DNA of 64,000 bases, taken from contig CACPLR010000002.1 in assembly GCA_902634885.1 (NCBI GenBank), positions 95,543 through 159,542 on the forward strand. The letters run 5' to 3'. Shown here one piece after another: positions 9,213 to 18,538 of the stretch. Position numbers and translations under genes: made by a program. The number at the start of each line of letters is the position of its first letter. The stretch's first letter is position 1. Source of the DNA: an uncultured Pelagibacteraceae bacterium (GTDB taxonomy: Bacteria > Pseudomonadota > Alphaproteobacteria > Pelagibacterales > Pelagibacteraceae). The notes below the pieces were generated by a model. It was not told where the DNA came from. It saw nothing but the letters and a program-made list of their open reading frames with translations, and searched no databases.

Positions 9213-10391
9213 ATGAGTATAGAAAACAATTTATACGAAAAATCAATCAAGATTTTAACTGATCTAATTGGATTTAAAACTGTATCAGGTCAAGATAACA
9301 GCCAATTAATCAGTTACTGCGAAAAAATTCTAAATGGCATTGGGGCTACAACTTTTAAAGTGTTCGATGATGATAATAAAAGGGTAAATTTATTTGGAAC
9401 GTTAAAAGCAAAAAAAACAAAAGGCAAAAAACCAATAATTCTCTCTGGTCATACTGATGTTGTTCCAGTTTCAAAAGGTTGGTCCAGCGATCCATTTGTT
9501 GCAACTATTAAAGAGGATAAGCTCTATGGAAGAGGTTCGTGTGATATGAAAGGTTTTATTGCATGCACACTTGCTTATGCACCCATTTTTAAAGACAGTG
9601 ATTTAGATAGAGATATTCATTTTTGTTATACATTTGATGAAGAGACTGCTTGTATTGGTGCGCCTTTATTAATTAAAGAATTAAAAAAGAGAGATATTAA
9701 AGATGGTATTTGTATTATTGGTGAACCCACAAATATGAAAATTATCGATGCTCATAAGGGCATGAATGAATATACAGTTCATTTTGGAGGACTTGCTGGT
9801 CACAGTTCTAAACCTCACTTAGGAGTAAGTGCAGTTGAATATGCATCAAGATATGTAAATAAACTTTTAGAAATTAGAGAAAGCCTAAAACAAAGAGGAC
9901 CAAAAGATTGCATATTTGATCCACCACATTCAACTTTATCTGTTGGAGGGATTAAAGGAGGTATAGCTCACAATGTTATTGCAGATAAGTGCAGTGTTGA
10001 ATGGGAAACAAGACCAGTTGTAAAAAAAGATGCAGATTTTGTAACTCAAGAAATTGATAAATATGCTAATGAAATTTTATTACCAGAAATGAAAAAAGTA
10101 TTTCCAAAATCATTTATCAAAAAAGAAGTAATTGGTGAAGTTATTGGGTTTGATAGATTAGATCAGTCTGAAGCTTGTGAGTTTGTATCAAGTATTACAG
10201 GAGATAATTCAAGACAAGTTGTATCCTTTGGAACTGAAGCTGGTTTATTTCAAGAGGTAGGTATTAGTACTGTCGTTTGTGGACCAGGTTCGATTGAACA
10301 AGCACATAAAATTGATGAATTTATAGAACTGAATGAATTAAAAAAATGTCTTAAGTTTTTAGAAGGTGTAAAAAATAAATCTATAAATTAG
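9213..10391 (+). CDS. argE: Acetylornithine deacetylase-family M20 peptidase (ArgE-like)
   Basis: 392 residues. M20 metallopeptidase layout: first zinc ligand in LSGHTDVVPV near residue 78, bridging Asp in GRGSCDMKGFIA near 110, catalytic Glu pair in DEETACIGAP near 144, a dimerisation lid (HKGMNEYTVHFGGLAGHSSKP), and the last zinc His in EQAHKIDEF near 369. It would hydrolyse N-acetylornithine to ornithine and acetate in the cytoplasm. M20 enzymes change substrate easily, so a deacetylase acting on another N-acyl diamino acid, such as the N-acetyl-diaminobutyrate expected from ectoine hydrolysis, is an open alternative. Its end overlaps the convergent aldehyde dehydrogenase stop by 4 bp. Confidence 0.85.
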   Translation: MSIENNLYEKSIKILTDLIGFKTVSGQDNSQLISYCEKILNGIGATTFKVFDDDNKRVNLFGTLKAKKTKGKKPIILSGHTDVVPVSKGWSSDPFVATIKEDKLYGRGSCDMKGFIACTLAYAPIFKDSDLDRDIHFCYTFDEETACIGAPLLIKELKKRDIKDGICIIGEPTNMKIIDAHKGMNEYTVHFGGLAGHSSKPHLGVSAVEYASRYVNKLLEIRESLKQRGPKDCIFDPPHSTLSVGGIKGGIAHNVIADKCSVEWETRPVVKKDADFVTQEIDKYANEILLPEMKKVFPKSFIKKEVIGEVIGFDRLDQSEACEFVSSITGDNSRQVVSFGTEAGLFQEVGISTVVCGPGSIEQAHKIDEFIELNELKKCLKFLEGVKNKSIN

Positions 10392-11821
10392 TTCCAACCA
10401 CCAACCGATTTAACTTCCAAAAATTCAAGTAAACCTTCTTTACCAGCCTCTCGACCAATACCAGAATGCTTAAAGCCACCAAATGGAGCATCAACTGCAA
10501 TACCAGCACCGTTAACATCTACCATTCCTGATCTAAGTTTTCTTGCAACTCTTTGGACTTTATCGTTATCTTGGGTTTGAATATAATTCGTTAATCCATA
10601 ATCAGTATCATTTGCAATCTGAATAGCCTCTTCCTCAGTTTCAAATGGAATAACAGATAAAACTGGACCAAAAATTTCAGTTCTTGCAATTTCCATATCA
10701 TTATTAACATCTGCAAATACTGTAGGTTTTACATAGTAACCATCATTTAATCCATCCGGTTTACCAGGTCCACCAGCAACTAATTTTGCTCCCTCATCAA
10801 TTCCTTTTTGAATAAGTCCTTGGATTTTATTAAATTGTGTTTCTGAAATAACTGGACCTATGTGTTCGCCCTCTTTATTTGGATCATCTACTTTAAATTC
10901 ACTTGCATACTTTCTTAATCTTTCAACAGCTTCATCGTAAATTGGTTTTTCAACCAACATTCTTGTTGGAGCATTACAAGATTGTCCTGAGTTTCTAAAA
11001 CATCTTAAAGCGCCTCTTTCAATAGCTTCTGCATCTGCATCTTTAAATATAATGTTTGCACCTTTTCCACCTAATTCTAAACTTACTCTTTTAAAATCTT
11101 TTGCTGCATTTTGTGAAATTAAAGCTCCTGCTCTTGTTGAACCTGTAAATGAAATCATATTTACATCTGGATGACTTGTTAAAGCATCACCTGTAGTTGC
11201 GCCGTCTCCGTTTACTAAATTAAATACACCTTTTGGAAATTTTGCTTCATCTATTAATTCTGCAATAATCATAGCAGACAAAGGTGCTAACTCTGATGGT
11301 TTTAAAATCATTGTACAACCAGATGCTAATGCTGGAATAACTTTCAATGTAACTTGGTTAATTGGCCAATTCCATGGAGTAATTAATGCACAAACACCTT
11401 TTGGTTCATATATCAATCTTTGATTTTTTGCGTGTTCTCCTAGTGGTTTTTCAAACTCAAATTCTTTTAAATAACGGATGAATGATTTTGTATGACTAGC
11501 ACCAGTTCCTGTTTGAAGTTTTAATGCAAAATCTTTTGGTGCTCCCATTTCCTGAATAATTGCATCAGTAATATCGTTCCATCTTTTTTTATAAAGTGCA
11601 TAAAAGTTTTCTAATAAAGCAACCCTTTCTTTTTTTGATGAAAATCCCCAAGTTTTAAAAGCTTCTTTAGCAGCTAACACTGCATCATTAACATCTTCTT
11701 TTCCACCTAAGGAAATAACCGCACAACTTTTTTCAGTTGCAGGATTTATAACTTGAATATCTTTTGGATTTTTTGGTGCAACCCAAGAACCGTTAATATA
11801 AAAATTTTTCTTTTCAATCAT
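10388..11821 (-). CDS. Aldehyde dehydrogenase family protein
   Basis: 477 residues, complete ALDH. Visible elements are the NAD-binding PWNWPINQVTLK and GSTRAG segments, the general-base Glu in LELGGKGANIIF near 250, and the catalytic Cys in RNSGQSCNAPTRM near 283. The C-terminal bridge PFGGFKHSGIGREAGKEGLLEFLE is intact. It oxidises an aldehyde to the acid with NAD(P)+. It is 20 bp downstream of the agmatinase-family gene on the same strand, so a polyamine- or guanidino-derived aldehyde is a reasonable guess, but ALDH substrate cannot be read from the sequence. Confidence 0.88.
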   Translation of the reverse strand: MIEKKNFYINGSWVAPKNPKDIQVINPATEKSCAVISLGGKEDVNDAVLAAKEAFKTWGFSSKKERVALLENFYALYKKRWNDITDAIIQEMGAPKDFALKLQTGTGASHTKSFIRYLKEFEFEKPLGEHAKNQRLIYEPKGVCALITPWNWPINQVTLKVIPALASGCTMILKPSELAPLSAMIIAELIDEAKFPKGVFNLVNGDGATTGDALTSHPDVNMISFTGSTRAGALISQNAAKDFKRVSLELGGKGANIIFKDADAEAIERGALRCFRNSGQSCNAPTRMLVEKPIYDEAVERLRKYASEFKVDDPNKEGEHIGPVISETQFNKIQGLIQKGIDEGAKLVAGGPGKPDGLNDGYYVKPTVFADVNNDMEIARTEIFGPVLSVIPFETEEEAIQIANDTDYGLTNYIQTQDNDKVQRVARKLRSGMVDVNGAGIAVDAPFGGFKHSGIGREAGKEGLLEFLEVKSVGGWN

Positions 11822-11841
11822 GCGCGCAAACTATCCTTTCT

Positions 11842-12801
11842 CTATGATTTTGCAAATAAATTTGTTAATTCGTAAACAATTGTAGCAGCAGCAAGAGAAG
11901 TAACTTCAGCATGATCATATGCAGGTGCAACTTCTACGACATCTGCCGAGATCAAATTTAAACCTGACAATCCTCGTAGGACATTTACCATTTCTCTAGT
12001 GGTCATCCCTGCTATTTCAGGTGTTCCTGTTCCTGGTGCAAAAGCTGGATCAAGAACATCAATATCAATAGATAAGTACAAAGCATTATCTCCAACTCTT
12101 TTTTTTATTCTTTCTGCAATTTTATCTGTTCCCTCTGTTTGAAATTCATCACAATGAATAATTTTAAATCCAAAACTTTCATCGTTCTTTATGTCGTCTC
12201 TGCTGTATAAAGGTCCTCTTATACCAACATGCATAGAGGCATCATCTAGAAATAAATTTTCTTCACGAGCTCTTCTAAAAGGAGTTCCATGTGTATAGGG
12301 TGCACCAAAATAAGTATCCCAAGTATCTAAATGAGCATCAAAATGGACCAAAGATACTGGACCGTTATTCTTTTTATTTGCGGCTCTTAATAGTGGCACT
12401 GCAATTGTATGATCACCGCCAAGACTAATAATTCCACCTACTTTACTCAATAAATCTGTTGCGCCTACCTCAATTTGTTTAATGGCTTCATCAATATTAA
12501 ATGGGTTACAAGCTATATCCCCTGCATCTGCAACTTGTTGAACTTTAAACGGCTCAACATCATAACTTGGATGATAGTTAGTTCTTAAATGTCTTGAGGC
12601 TTGTCGAATACTTTGAGGTCCAAATCTTGCGCCCGGTCTGTAACTTGTTCCACTATCAAATGGAATTCCAACAATTGCAACATCACAACTTTCAACATCT
12701 CTTAATTCTGGCAATCTTGCAAATGTGCTTGGTCCTGCATACCTTGGAACTTTTGTTCCAATAACTGGTTGAACTGGATTTTTATTTCTTTCTTTTTTCA
12801 T
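11842..12801 (-). CDS. speB: Agmatinase/guanidinobutyrase family ureohydrolase
   Basis: 319 residues. All binuclear Mn2+ motifs of the arginase fold are present: GGDHTI near 126, SLVHFDAHLDTWDT near 150-163, and SIDIDVLDPAFAPGTGTPEIAG near 245. The loop YTHGTPFRRAREE after the DAHxD motif is the version seen in agmatinase and guanidinobutyrase lineages rather than in arginase. The product is urea plus putrescine (from agmatine) or 4-aminobutyrate (from 4-guanidinobutyrate). It heads a two-gene unit with the aldehyde dehydrogenase, and is divergent from the zincin gene with 53 bp between starts. Substrate is uncertain, family is not. Confidence 0.85.
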   Translation of the reverse strand: MKKERNKNPVQPVIGTKVPRYAGPSTFARLPELRDVESCDVAIVGIPFDSGTSYRPGARFGPQSIRQASRHLRTNYHPSYDVEPFKVQQVADAGDIACNPFNIDEAIKQIEVGATDLLSKVGGIISLGGDHTIAVPLLRAANKKNNGPVSLVHFDAHLDTWDTYFGAPYTHGTPFRRAREENLFLDDASMHVGIRGPLYSRDDIKNDESFGFKIIHCDEFQTEGTDKIAERIKKRVGDNALYLSIDIDVLDPAFAPGTGTPEIAGMTTREMVNVLRGLSGLNLISADVVEVAPAYDHAEVTSLAAATIVYELTNLFAKS

Positions 12802-12854
12802 TTTATAAAAATCTAAGATAATATTATCTTATCTAATTCGTCTATAATTAATTA

Positions 12855-13583
12855 ATGAGAATTTTAATATTATTGTTGTTTTGCTTAAATATTACTTACT
12901 TAAAAGCTGATGAAATTTATAACTTACTTAAGATACCAAATTTAGAAATTTTTAAATTAAAAAGTAAAAATAATATTCGATATTTAAATACAAATAATGA
13001 TTTTAAAATTGGTGCAGATGATAATATTACTTGTAAAAAAACAAAAAAAATTAATTTAGATAAAAAATTTCCAGTTATTGAAAAAAATCTTAGTTTATAT
13101 AATTCAAATTTTCTAAAAAAAATTCAGCTAAAATATATAGTTTTATGTGAGGATCTATTTATATCAGAGATAAATACTGGCGGAATACCTGATACTCAGA
13201 AAAGAACACTTATATTGGATATTAATTTTAATCAAAAGTATTTTGAAAGAATGATCCATCATGAAATTTTTCATATGATCCAAAGCAGTCACCAAAATTA
13301 CTTTGATGAAGAATTATTTTCAAATTTAAATGAACCAAACTTCACTTATGCTGAATGCTCTACTTGTTCCGATAGACTTAATTTAGATTTATATGAAAAT
13401 ACAAAGGGATTTTTAACTGAATATTCAAAATCAATTCCATCTGAGGATATGGCAGAAATTTTTTCTTTTTTAATTATTAATAAATCTAAGATGAATGAAA
13501 TAATTCAGGAGGACAATATTTTAAAAAATAAAGTTGATTTAATTAAGTCTGGATTATCAAAAATTGATAACAATATTTTATGA
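12855..13583 (+). CDS. Putative secreted zinc metalloprotease (zincin-like)
   Basis: 242 residues with a signal peptide (MRILILLLFCLNITYLKA). I do not recognise a named family, but H-E-I-F-H near residue 137 gives HExxH, and about 60 residues later SEDMAEIF places a Glu that could be the third zinc ligand, as in several anthrax-lethal-factor-like and Peptidase_Mx-like zincins. A CxxC (ECSTCSD) lies between. The N-terminal part is Lys/Asn-rich and of low complexity. It overlaps the cyclophilin gene by 4 bp (ATGA), so both are likely made together at the cell surface. Peptidase activity is inference. Confidence 0.55.
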   Translation: MRILILLLFCLNITYLKADEIYNLLKIPNLEIFKLKSKNNIRYLNTNNDFKIGADDNITCKKTKKINLDKKFPVIEKNLSLYNSNFLKKIQLKYIVLCEDLFISEINTGGIPDTQKRTLILDINFNQKYFERMIHHEIFHMIQSSHQNYFDEELFSNLNEPNFTYAECSTCSDRLNLDLYENTKGFLTEYSKSIPSEDMAEIFSFLIINKSKMNEIIQEDNILKNKVDLIKSGLSKIDNNIL

Positions 13584-14230
13584 TCAAACCTGTTAAGGCA
13601 TCACTATCAGAAAAAATATTATTTATATTTTTAATTTGTCTTGGAATTTTTGCTTTTACATTTTTTTTTTTACTAAAAAATAAATGCCTACCAGTTAAAG
13701 AAGTAAATTTAGAAAAAGTAAATTTTCCTGATCCTGAAAATATAGCAATTATGAATGTTGAGTGTGGAAATGTGGTGATTGAATTATATCCTGAAATTTC
13801 ACCTAACTCTGTTGAAAGATTTAAAACTTTAATTAACAAAGGCCTATATGATGGATCAGCTTTTTATAAAGTTATTGAAAATACTTTAGTGCAGGCAGGA
13901 GATTTACAATATGGAAAAAAAGAATATTTGGATTATTCAAAAATAGGAAGTGGTAAATCAAAACTTGGAACCCTTAAATCGGAACTGAATGATGATTTTG
14001 AGTTTACGGAAGGTAGTGTTGGATTTGCAAGATCAACAGAATTTAATACAGAGGATAGCGAGTTTTTTATTACACTAAAAGAAATACCTATTTATCAAGG
14101 TGAGTATACTCCACTTGGTAAAGTGATATATGGTTTAGATATTTTAGAGAAAATAAAAACAGGCAATAAAGCAATATACGTGCTTAGGCCTGATTTTATT
14201 AACTCTTTTAAAATGTTAAATGCTAATTAA
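13580..14230 (+). CDS. Membrane-anchored cyclophilin-type peptidyl-prolyl isomerase
   Basis: 216 residues. One transmembrane anchor at about 13-32 precedes a periplasmic cyclophilin domain: VVIELYPEISPNSVERFKTLINKG, GSAFYKVIENTLVQAGD, then GSVGFAR and a shortened SEFFITL. Cyclophilins catalyse cis-trans isomerisation of prolyl bonds. The usual F-H-R-V catalytic motif reads F-Y-K-V here, so the key Arg is Lys, which may lower activity. It overlaps the upstream zincin gene by 4 bp and converges on the FadB/J-like gene with 8 bp of overlap. Likely a periplasmic folding helper. Confidence 0.8.
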   Translation: MIKPVKASLSEKILFIFLICLGIFAFTFFFLLKNKCLPVKEVNLEKVNFPDPENIAIMNVECGNVVIELYPEISPNSVERFKTLINKGLYDGSAFYKVIENTLVQAGDLQYGKKEYLDYSKIGSGKSKLGTLKSELNDDFEFTEGSVGFARSTEFNTEDSEFFITLKEIPIYQGEYTPLGKVIYGLDILEKIKTGNKAIYVLRPDFINSFKMLNAN

Positions 14231-16445
14231 CTAAAGGTTTTCCAGTTAGAAGAGTATGTTTAATTCTATCCTGAGTTTGTTTTGTTTCAATCAACCTCAT
14301 AAAAGATTCTAATTCTAATTTATAAAGATCATCCTCTGATAAAGTCTTATCTAAATTTGTATCACCACCACTCAAAACATTAGCAAGTTCTGTTCCAATA
14401 TATATTCCATGATCTAGAATAATTTTTTCATTATATAATTTCTCTAAAATTTTAATCATCTTCTCTTTAAGAGGTTTTCCTGATAATTTAAATTTGCACA
14501 CTTCTGGTGGAATAAAATCGTTATTTTGGTTTATAAGTTTTCTTGCCTCTTCAAAAAGACTATTTCTATTCATGATTTTTTTATCTTCGGGTTTTAAATA
14601 TTTTAAAGGTTCTGCCTCAACAGGTGACGTTGCAGTTTTTGCGTAGCCAATGATATCAAATACCTTTAGAGGGGCATAATCAGGGTCTAATTTTGCTTCA
14701 TCAGTTTTTGACCATCTCCACAACATCTCTTTACATCCACCACCGGCTGGAACTAATCCAACAATTGTTTCTACAAGACCAACTACAATATTTGTATGAG
14801 ATGCAACGAAGTTACTTTGAACTAAAACTTCAAAACCTCCACCTAAAGTAAGTCCAGATGGTGCCGATACTACCGGATGTTTTGAGTATTTCAAAGTTTT
14901 GCAAGTATCTTGGAAATATTTTATAAATTTTTCTATAGATTTAAAATCACTTTTGTCAGCAAAATTCATAGTGTAACTTAAATTTACACCTGCAGAAAAT
15001 TGCATACTCTCATTCATAACAATTAAAGGTTTATCGGTTGCATTTTTTAACGCATCCATAGAATCATAATCTAATGCACAAGCTTTTGTTGTAAATTCAA
15101 CAATATTAAAATCTTTAAATCGGTGGATTTCTGCTGATTTATTTTTATCTATCTTTATTGCTGATGGTCTAATTTTTCCAAGTGTTTCAATATCAGTATA
15201 AAGCTGTCTTTCTCCATAAAAGTTCTCGTTTTTTGATTTTGACAAATTTTCTAAAAAATCATTATTTTCAAAATTATCAATCCTTGAAAAAAAGTTTTCT
15301 ACACCAATAGATTTTAACATTTCGAAAGGACCCATAGCCCAATTGAAACCAAGTCTCATTGCTTCATCTATATCGTTAAACTTATCTGTTATTCCTGGGA
15401 CAAGAGATGATGCATATTTAATTATTTTAGAAATTACCTCCCACGCATATTCTCCATATTTATCTTTTCGGTTAATTAAATTATTTATATCTACAGTTTC
15501 AATTCCTAAGTCTATTTTTTTTGAGGATGTATATTCACCTGTCTCTAAATTAATAGCCTCTAGCACTTTTTGGTTATCGTTTTTATTCATTCTATAAAAA
15601 CCACCTTTTCCTTTTCGACCTGTGTAACCAGTATCAATTAATTTTTTTACCAATGGAATTTCTTTTGCGACAATTTGAAATTCATCTTTATCTGAAAGCT
15701 CTTTTATAAAACTTTTTAAAACATCAGCCATCAAATCGATTCCAATTAGGTCATATAAACCAAAAACACCAGTTTTAGGGATACCCATTGGTCTACCAAA
15801 AACTGCATCTGCTTCTTCAATGGATAATTTCATTCTAAATGCTTCTGTCATAGCTACTTGCATTGCATAAACGCCGATTCTATTTCCTAAGAAACCAGGA
15901 GTATCGTTGCAGACAATAGCTCCTTTGCCTAACTCAATTTCGCAAAATTTTTTAAGTGAATTTATTTTTTTTAAATCATTATTCTCATTTTTAACAATTT
16001 CTAATAGTCCCATGTATCTAACTGGGTTAAAGAAATGTGTTATACAAAAATCTTTTTTTTCCTCTTCAGTTAATTTTTCTGACAAAACTTTTATTGGAAT
16101 TGAAGAAGTGTTAGATGAGACAATTGCACCCTGTTTTCTATTCTTAAAAATTTTTTCATAAATATTGTGCTTGATATCAATTCTTTCGACAACTGCCTCA
16201 ACAACCCAGTCAGCTTCTTTTACTACATCAAAATTTTCATTGATGTTTCCAACTTTAATATTTTCAATTTTTGTTTTATCCAAAAGTAAGGGTGGCCTCG
16301 ATTTATGAATTTTATCCCTTGCTTTTTTAGATATTTCTGTTGTTAAATCTAAAAGAGTTACAGGTATATTGGCATTGCAAAGATGTGCCGCAATTCCACT
16401 ACCCATTGTGCCAGATCCAATAACAACTACTTTTTTAATATCCAT
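14223..16445 (-). CDS. Bifunctional 3-hydroxyacyl-CoA dehydrogenase / enoyl-CoA hydratase
   Basis: 740 residues. The NAD-binding Rossmann motif IGSGTMGSGIAAHLC is at the N-terminus (about 8-22), with the catalytic ITHFFNPVRYMGLLEIV segment near 138 and GFLGNRIGVYAMQVAMTEAF near 183. A crotonase-like domain follows after residue 420, with SAPSGLTLGGGFEVLVQ and GLVETIVGLVPAGGGCKEML. Domain order is dehydrogenase first, hydratase second, the reverse of FadB/FadJ, as in a known alphaproteobacterial group. It performs the hydration and second oxidation of beta-oxidation. It is divergent from the thiolase gene, which completes the cycle. Confidence 0.88.
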   Translation of the reverse strand: MDIKKVVVIGSGTMGSGIAAHLCNANIPVTLLDLTTEISKKARDKIHKSRPPLLLDKTKIENIKVGNINENFDVVKEADWVVEAVVERIDIKHNIYEKIFKNRKQGAIVSSNTSSIPIKVLSEKLTEEEKKDFCITHFFNPVRYMGLLEIVKNENNDLKKINSLKKFCEIELGKGAIVCNDTPGFLGNRIGVYAMQVAMTEAFRMKLSIEEADAVFGRPMGIPKTGVFGLYDLIGIDLMADVLKSFIKELSDKDEFQIVAKEIPLVKKLIDTGYTGRKGKGGFYRMNKNDNQKVLEAINLETGEYTSSKKIDLGIETVDINNLINRKDKYGEYAWEVISKIIKYASSLVPGITDKFNDIDEAMRLGFNWAMGPFEMLKSIGVENFFSRIDNFENNDFLENLSKSKNENFYGERQLYTDIETLGKIRPSAIKIDKNKSAEIHRFKDFNIVEFTTKACALDYDSMDALKNATDKPLIVMNESMQFSAGVNLSYTMNFADKSDFKSIEKFIKYFQDTCKTLKYSKHPVVSAPSGLTLGGGFEVLVQSNFVASHTNIVVGLVETIVGLVPAGGGCKEMLWRWSKTDEAKLDPDYAPLKVFDIIGYAKTATSPVEAEPLKYLKPEDKKIMNRNSLFEEARKLINQNNDFIPPEVCKFKLSGKPLKEKMIKILEKLYNEKIILDHGIYIGTELANVLSGGDTNLDKTLSEDDLYKLELESFMRLIETKQTQDRIKHTLLTGKPLVN

Positions 16446-16550
16446 AATTAGAGAACTTGTATTGAATTAACCAAAAACTTGAAATAAGACAAATTTCCTG
16501 ATTAATTAAATTTGTAAGCTATATAAATTAACACAATATTAAAGAGAAAA
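16446..16550. promoter_or_regulatory. Divergent beta-oxidation promoter region with inverted repeat
   Basis: 105 bp separate the divergent starts of the bifunctional beta-oxidation gene and the thiolase. Near the middle is a perfect 8-bp inverted repeat, ACAAATTT (16489-16496) and AAATTTGT (16508-16515), with an 11-bp spacer, about two helical turns centre to centre. That spacing suits a dimeric regulator acting on both genes. The sequence is AT-rich so chance is possible. No regulator gene is adjacent. No clear -35/-10 pair could be fixed. Confidence 0.3.
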
Positions 16551-17678
16551 ATGTATAATTCAGTAATCGCTGGTTACTCCAGGTCTCCTTTTGCAATGGC
16601 TAGTAAAGGAAAATTAATACATGTGAAACCTGTTAATCTTCTAGCTGAGGTAATCAAAAACCTAGTTTCTAAATCAAAAATTGATCCTGACGATATTGAA
16701 GATGTGGTAATAGGGTGTGCTTTTCAAGTTGGAGAACAGTGTTTTAATATTGGAAGATTAGTAACTTTTTTATCAGATTTTGATATTAGGGTACCAGGAA
16801 TGACTGTAGATAGATGGTGTGGTTCTTCAATGGAGGCAATTCACATTGCCGCTGGAAAAATAGCAATGGGATCAGGTAAAGCGTTTATTTGTGGTGGAGT
16901 AGAAAGTATGACAAGAGTTAAAACTGGTTTTGATCCTTTACCCTATCCTTATTCAGATAAAGAAAAACAAAATCCAAATTTATATTTATCAATGGGAATT
17001 ACTGCAGAAAATGTTGCAAAAAAATATAATATTTCAAGAACTGAGCAGCAAGAATTTGCTTTGGAAAGTCACAGAAAAGCAAACGAAGCACAACAAAAAG
17101 AGAAATTTGTTGGTGAGATTACTAAAATAGATAATTGTGAAAAAGATGAGAATATTAGACCTAATAGCACAATGGAAAAATTAGATAGTTTAAAATTAGC
17201 GTTTGATCAAAATGGAACTGTAACTGCTGCAACTTCATCTCCTTTGACTGATGGGGCTGCTGCAACACTCATATGTGAAGAAAATTTTGCTAAAGAAAAT
17301 GGATTAGAAATTTTTGGAAGAATAAAATCTATTGCTGTTGAAGGTTGCGATCCAAAATTTATGGGATTGGGTCCAATTTCCGCTTCCAAAAAAGCTTTGA
17401 ATAGAGCAAAACTTAGAATTGAGGATATAGATATTATTGAGTTGAATGAGGCTTTTGCTTCTCAGTCACTTGCTTGTATTAAAGATTTAAAAATCAATGA
17501 AAAAAAAGTGAATCTAGATGGAGGAGCTATTGCTTTGGGACATCCTTTAGGGGCAACTGGAGCAAGAATTACTGGTAAAGCTGCACAATTATTAAAAAGA
17601 GAGAATAAAAAATTTGCTCTATCTACTCAATGTATTGGTTTAGGGATGGGGATTGCAACTATAATTGAGTCTATTTAA
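16551..17678 (+). CDS. Thiolase (acetyl-CoA acyltransferase)
   Basis: 375 residues, slightly shorter than the usual 390 but with all catalytic parts. Nucleophile C90 lies in TVDRWCGSSMEAIH, the His is in GHPLGATGAR near 327, and the second Cys in STQCIGLGMG near 362. Other family marks are GGVESMTRVK near 114 and NEAFASQSLA near 300. It would cleave 3-ketoacyl-CoA to acetyl-CoA and a shortened acyl-CoA, following the bifunctional enzyme encoded divergently. A biosynthetic acetoacetyl-CoA thiolase role cannot be excluded, but the pairing favours degradation. Confidence 0.9.
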   Translation: MYNSVIAGYSRSPFAMASKGKLIHVKPVNLLAEVIKNLVSKSKIDPDDIEDVVIGCAFQVGEQCFNIGRLVTFLSDFDIRVPGMTVDRWCGSSMEAIHIAAGKIAMGSGKAFICGGVESMTRVKTGFDPLPYPYSDKEKQNPNLYLSMGITAENVAKKYNISRTEQQEFALESHRKANEAQQKEKFVGEITKIDNCEKDENIRPNSTMEKLDSLKLAFDQNGTVTAATSSPLTDGAAATLICEENFAKENGLEIFGRIKSIAVEGCDPKFMGLGPISASKKALNRAKLRIEDIDIIELNEAFASQSLACIKDLKINEKKVNLDGGAIALGHPLGATGARITGKAAQLLKRENKKFALSTQCIGLGMGIATIIESI

Positions 17679-17681
17679 TTT

Positions 17682-18536
17682 TTATCTATTAATTCCTCTT
17701 AATCTCTCAGATCTTCGTCTTAAAAGTTCAGCGCTAACAAGAATTAAAGTTGATAGAATAATTAAACAAGTTGCAACAGCCAAAATCGTTGGACTTAATT
17801 GTTCTCTAAGTCCAGTCCACATCTGAATTGGAATTGTCGTGTTTTCTAAACCTGCAAGGAACAACACAACCACCACTTCATCAAATGATGTTACAAACGC
17901 AAATAACCCACCTGAGATTACACCTGGTAGAATAAGTGGAAGTGTAATTTTCATAAAAGTATTTACAGGATTGCTTCCAAGACTCGAGGCTGCTCTTGTA
18001 ACGCTGTGATCAAAACCTGTAAGAGTTGCAGTGACTGTTATAACTACAAATGGTGTTCCCAAAATAATATGTGCGAGTACAATTCCAGTGTGTGTTGCGG
18101 CTAAACCAGCTTTTGCCATAAAGAAAAATATTGCAACACCAGAAATAATTAATGGAACGATCATCGGTGAAATTAAAGTTGCCATGATAATTCCTTTATA
18201 AGGCATGTATCTACTGCTTAAACCTAATGCAGCTAGAGTTCCTAATATGATTGATCCTATCGTCGCAAAAATTGCAATGATGAAACTATTTTTTGCAGCT
18301 AAACCCCAGGGATTTTTAGTTCCATAGATCATGTCTTTATACCATCTTAATGAAAAAGCATCTGGATCTAGATTTTTCATACCCTCAGAGAAAACTAAAA
18401 ATTCTTCTGCATTAAAAGATAATGGAAAAATTACAAATAATGGTGCTATTAAAAATATAAAAACACACGCACAAATAAATAAATAGGAATAATGCCAAAC
18501 TTTGTAACGTGTTTCTGTATATTTTGGTAAAGCCAT
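17682..18536 (-). CDS. ABC transporter permease, PotC-type
   Basis: 284 residues with six predicted transmembrane helices. The EAA-loop that docks the ATPase reads ITRAASSLGSNPVNTFMKITLPLILPGV-like near 190-215 (here SVTRAASSLG then FMKITLPLILPG). This is the second permease of the spermidine/putrescine-type importer. It begins 2 bp after the PotB-type gene ends and is the last gene of the minus-strand set that starts at the EutA-like gene. Polyamine transport is the family default; the upstream catabolic genes suggest ectoine or another small zwitterion is equally possible. Confidence 0.88.
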   Translation of the reverse strand: MALPKYTETRYKVWHYSYLFICACVFIFLIAPLFVIFPLSFNAEEFLVFSEGMKNLDPDAFSLRWYKDMIYGTKNPWGLAAKNSFIIAIFATIGSIILGTLAALGLSSRYMPYKGIIMATLISPMIVPLIISGVAIFFFMAKAGLAATHTGIVLAHIILGTPFVVITVTATLTGFDHSVTRAASSLGSNPVNTFMKITLPLILPGVISGGLFAFVTSFDEVVVVLFLAGLENTTIPIQMWTGLREQLSPTILAVATCLIILSTLILVSAELLRRRSERLRGINR

Positions 18537-18538
18537 AT

